DNA of 7,305 bases from Phycisphaerales bacterium UBA7708. Its GTDB lineage: Bacteria; Planctomycetota; Phycisphaerae; Sedimentisphaerales; Anaerohalosphaeraceae. The notes below the pieces were generated by a model, which did not search any database, was not told the DNA's origin, and was given only the letters and a program-made list of their open reading frames with translations. The stretch spans positions 1,698 through 9,002 of the forward strand of contig DLFY01000323.1 of NCBI GenBank assembly GCA_002482415.1, read 5' to 3'. Shown piece by piece: positions 7,001-7,305 of the stretch; within the stretch, counting starts at the first letter, position 1; each line of letters opens with the position of its first letter. A program made the translations under genes and the position numbers.

Positions 7001-7305
7001 CCCATTTTGTGTCTCTCCCGCAAAATCCCACCCCGCATCAAGATATGTCTGAATGGATTTCATCGGGTATGCAGATAAGCCCAACATTCTTTCCGGATTG
7101 CCATCGCCGAAGGGATAGGTTGCACTTTCTATGCTCCAAAAACAGTTCTTAATGAGCCCTCGATCATTATTCCAAATCAGCATTCCTTCATAGGCATAAC
7201 AAACACCATAACAGTTTACGATTTGCCCTTCCGTCATATATCCTACTAAACCGACTGTTAGCCGTTCGTTATCTGGTGATGTTCCGATTGCATAACAATT
7301 TCGTA
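4073..7305 (-). CDS. Large modular GLUG-repeat surface protein with dockerin-like C-terminus (5' end outside window)
   Basis: At least 1076 codons are visible and the frame is open through the right edge. The Met codon at 7237 is internal, because the 22 codons before it continue a GLUG repeat (NCYAIG...VGLVGYM), so the true start and any signal peptide are missing. About 17 GLUG-type repeats, GGLVG-x(n)-G-x-I-x-x-CY, are arranged in three complete modules and one partial module. Each complete module opens with GxG[ST]xxxPY[LI], continues through WDKHF-like and FDGxGHxI blocks, and closes with a PxLxWE-like strand. Such repeats are expected to form a right-handed beta-solenoid on exported, adhesin-like proteins. 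The last 61 residues are dockerin-like. About 34 cysteines are visible, many at the same repeat position. No catalytic domain is seen. The TGA stop is at 4073-4075, and no classical terminator follows within the spacer. Confidence 0.94.
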   Translation of the reverse strand, partial: RNCYAIGTSPDNERLTVGLVGYMTEGQIVNCYGVCYAYEGMLIWNNDRGLIKNCFWSIESATYPFGDGNPERMLGLSAYPMKSIQTYLDAGWDFAGETQNGTDDIWAIDPNVNDGYPYLIQKPLVQGDGSDGNPYLIYLPEHFDYVMQNPLLWDKHIQMLSSIDLSGRTFSDALIASDSSGKTFEGVFDGNGCTIYGMKITGGQYAGNGGLFGCIGKRGLVKDLNIRRVEVCDFDTCGALVGWNKGRIQRCVVDDGFIEGGTCVGGLVGSSQGTLFQCSSRTEVSSSQFFGYVGGLAGHAFSGSIEQCMADGMVSGTDYVGGLVGRSAYGYIKECYAVGEVNCDNSTYTGGLVGHLIGGVVFMCYTRDYQLTGMNEGMISFCADDAGPYAYDWWDGQVWELSGYRNYPVLIWQSLVSHYDKAPWPTNSWQYQTTGDGSAGHPYLLTQTNFEEVLNCPTDWDKHFILTEDIALSWHPLHEGTAFGCFDGVFDGQGHKIINVYITDNTGNGSGFFGVVGPNAHIKQLGIEGVLWNQSSTENTDGCGGLFAYQNNGRIEACYAAGQVTANFWPGGFVFRNIGMIQDCYFRGNATTQALVDPIAGGLVGFNIGRILRCYACASVQEVHPDWDLLSGGLAGLSIGLVYRSFWDTDVSGTIVSSGGTGKTTEQMKLRATYEGWGDGVWKIADGKSLPRLVWEDISPLPPDFIKLDYQLIQDAPRNYSGGSGTESDPYILKTPEDMLALGTYLNDVDKHFRLDDDLDFAGYDLREAVVGYFNGTFDGHGHVIRNLNIYGVIPWGEYNLSIISELGLFGLLDKNASVSNMGVEAIVEGYSNLGGIAGENWGRIRQCYSKGGVYGCGSVGGLVGSNGYRWTETSALVEDCYCESEVQGSCVVSGLLYQVTGGLIGWNEDRVCNSWSSGYVSEIEFSSWGSTIQGGLIGFNGYREPIVENSFWDKDTSSQAASFGGTGCSTEQMQSRSTFMETGWDFTNETDNGSNDVWRMCAEGVDYPRLSWEFGRVGDFACPDGVGVEDLGHFAGRWLMDQCAVLNDCAGADLDASGVVDLADWTLFAGRWMEN
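4076..4258 (-). other. Dockerin-like C-terminal domain of the GLUG protein
   Basis: A 61-residue tail with two segments ending in FAGRW. The second has a complete calcium loop, D39-x-D41-x-S43-G-x-V-D47-x-x-D50 (numbered within the tail). The first, aligned on FAGRW, keeps only D5 and D16 and has Ala, Pro and Gly at loop positions 3, 5 and 9, so it probably does not bind calcium in the canonical way. Two cysteines, C29 and C35, lie between the segments. The tail may anchor the protein to a surface or partner; no cohesin gene is present here. Confidence 0.85.
4259..5137 (-). repeat. GLUG module D (293 residues)
   Basis: Third complete module, nearest the C-terminus. It opens with GSGTESDPYIL, has the DKHF and FDGHGHVI blocks and about five GLUG-type repeats, then FWDKD, GGTGCSTEQM and GWDFTNET, and closes with YPRLSWEF. 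Same block order as modules B and C. Confidence 0.8.
5213..6001 (-). repeat. GLUG module C (263 residues)
   Basis: Opens with GDGSAGHPYLL, then WDKHFILTEDI, FDGVFDGQGHKI and about five GLUG-type repeats, then FWDTD, GGTGKTTEQM and LPRLVWED. It is the shortest complete module and has the best-preserved GGTG-TTEQM closing element, close to that of module D. Confidence 0.8.
6059..6925 (-). repeat. GLUG module B (289 residues)
   Basis: Opens with GDGSDGNPYLI, then WDKHIQMLSSIDL, FEGVFDGNGCTI and about six GLUG-type repeats, and closes with YPVLIWQ. The FWD/GGTG-TTEQM element found near the end of C and D is not recognisable here, so the closing part has diverged or been replaced. Confidence 0.8.
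6926..7305 (-). repeat. GLUG module A, C-terminal part only
   Basis: The visible remnant of a further module: the end of one GLUG repeat at the window edge, a second (GLVGYMTEGQIVNCY), then NCFWSIES, GWDFAGETQNGTDDIW and a closing YPYLI. GWDFAGET corresponds to GWDFTNET of module D, showing the same ending. The rest lies outside the window. Confidence 0.7.

Noticed and set aside
7235..7237. Met codon as the start of the GLUG protein
   Set aside because: The frame continues upstream without a stop to the window edge and encodes more of the same GLUG repeat. There is no signal peptide after this Met.

Overview
The window most resembles a planctomycete, probably of the Phycisphaerae/Sedimentisphaerales kind. 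The main reason is the long GLUG-repeat surface protein that ends in a dockerin-like tail (two FAGRW-containing segments with a DxDxSGxVDxxD loop), an ending I associate with that group. The rare-branch (ALDH4A1-like) P5C dehydrogenase and an anaerobe-type monocluster ferredoxin fit this. It is inference from protein style; no rRNA or marker gene is present.

Layout, left to right: (1) a plus-strand gene for a putative lipoprotein of unknown function with a faint resemblance to a secretin C-domain, its frame open to the left edge; (2) an imperfect terminator hairpin overlapped by an extended -10 promoter, then a 60-residue single-[4Fe-4S] ferredoxin; (3) a 108-bp gap with short repeats and a hairpin, then a full-length L-glutamate gamma-semialdehyde (P5C) dehydrogenase; (4) a strong bidirectional terminator; (5) proC, P5C reductase, on the minus strand with its own promoter; (6) a 280-bp spacer carrying two REP-like palindromes and a 7-bp tandem repeat; (7) a minus-strand gene filling the rest of the window, at least 1076 codons and still open at the right edge, encoding a modular, probably beta-solenoid, exported protein.

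Functionally, genes 3 and 5 share one metabolite. P5C dehydrogenase oxidises P5C/glutamate semialdehyde to glutamate, while ProC reduces P5C to proline. They converge on one terminator, so this is a proline/glutamate branch point rather than an operon. No proline dehydrogenase is in the window. The ferredoxin may be co-transcribed with the dehydrogenase, but no biochemical link is established.

I did not find convincing evidence of a new defence, mobile or RNA-guided system. The most notable material is the modular GLUG protein with its cysteine-bearing repeats and GC-rich tail, and the paired palindromes with compensatory stem changes.
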